Below are positions 6,086-6,191 of a stretch of DNA of 6,191 nucleotides, one piece after another. The DNA lies in assembly GCA_945988865.1 (NCBI GenBank), contig CAMFTQ010000046.1, positions 1-6,191 of the forward strand. Direction: 5' to 3'. The position numbers and the translations under genes were made by a program. The DNA is from an uncultured Anaeromassilibacillus sp. Lineage in GTDB: Bacteria > Bacillota > Clostridia > Oscillospirales > Acutalibacteraceae. The first letter of the stretch is position 1. Every line of letters begins with the position of its first letter. The notes under the pieces are model-generated. The model was not told the origin of the DNA. It searched no databases and saw only the letters and a program-made list of their open reading frames with translations.

Positions 6086-6191
6086 TGGCAAAATCAAACG
6101 GCTTTTACAAATTCGGCAGATGCGTATGCAGTGTTGTTTTTAAGCCCTTTTACAGATATAAATATATAAACAAAAACAGCATAAAAGATGA
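6085..6191 (+). CDS. Probable 1-acyl-sn-glycerol-3-phosphate acyltransferase (PlsC), 3' end cut off by window
   Basis: An ATG at 6085 opens a frame running off the window end: 35 codons beginning MAKSNGFYKFGRCV. AAGGAG lies 8 nt upstream (6071-6076), and the start overlaps the cmk stop by one base, so this is clearly a real gene start. The visible part is a basic, aromatic-rich N-terminal stretch (FYKFGR, VVFKPFYRYKY) like the segment before the catalytic HX4D motif in short PlsC proteins. PlsC would add the second acyl chain to lysophosphatidic acid at the membrane. The catalytic motif lies beyond the window, so the call rests on this weak resemblance and on the known cmk-plsC neighbourhood in Clostridia. 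That a gene starts here is nearly certain; that it is plsC is likely but unproven. Confidence 0.6.
   Translation, partial: MAKSNGFYKFGRCVCSVVFKPFYRYKYINKNSIKD

Overview
The window looks like ordinary chromosome from a low-to-mid-GC Gram-positive anaerobe. The best guess is Bacillota, class Clostridia, in the Ruminococcus/Oscillospiraceae neighbourhood. This rests on strong AGGAG-type ribosome binding sites, a GTG start, sigma-A-like promoters with extended -10 boxes, frequent AGA arginine codons, and the run FAD flavoprotein, cytidylate kinase, probable PlsC acyltransferase behind an RpiR-type regulator. The genus is an inference; no rRNA or other marker is present. I see no mobile element, phage gene, CRISPR array, tRNA or rRNA.

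Layout: (1) Bases 1-1607, plus strand: the 3' four-fifths of leuB (leucine synthesis), then after 32 bp a CpsB/YwqE-type PHP-domain tyrosine phosphatase. (2) Bases 1608-1671: a short convergent gap with an intrinsic terminator, oriented best for the minus-strand transcript. (3) Bases 1672-3049, minus strand: hisF and hisH, the two subunits of imidazole glycerol phosphate synthase, transcribed hisH then hisF with no hisA between them. (4) Bases 3050-3241: a divergent promoter region with one good promoter in each direction and several dyad repeats. (5) Bases 3242-6191, plus strand: a tight run of an RpiR/SIS regulator, a BaiN/HI0933-type flavoprotein, cmk (CMP kinase), and the first 35 codons of a probable 1-acylglycerol-3-phosphate acyltransferase. 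The first pair overlaps by 11 bp, the second is 17 bp apart, and the last overlaps by 1 bp.

The left and middle parts serve amino-acid synthesis (leucine, histidine). The right-hand run joins a sugar-phosphate-sensing type of regulator to nucleotide and phospholipid precursor metabolism. Translated starts of hisF and of the regulator were moved downstream of the longest open frame, to ATG codons with properly placed ribosome binding sites. The HisF change puts its two catalytic aspartates at the canonical positions 11 and 130.

Nothing here amounts to a new biological system. The points most worth a second look are the dyad sitting inside the hisHF promoter, the second dyad before the regulator promoter, the isolated hisH-hisF pair, the orphan CpsB-type phosphatase beside leuB, and the translationally coupled regulator-flavoprotein pair.
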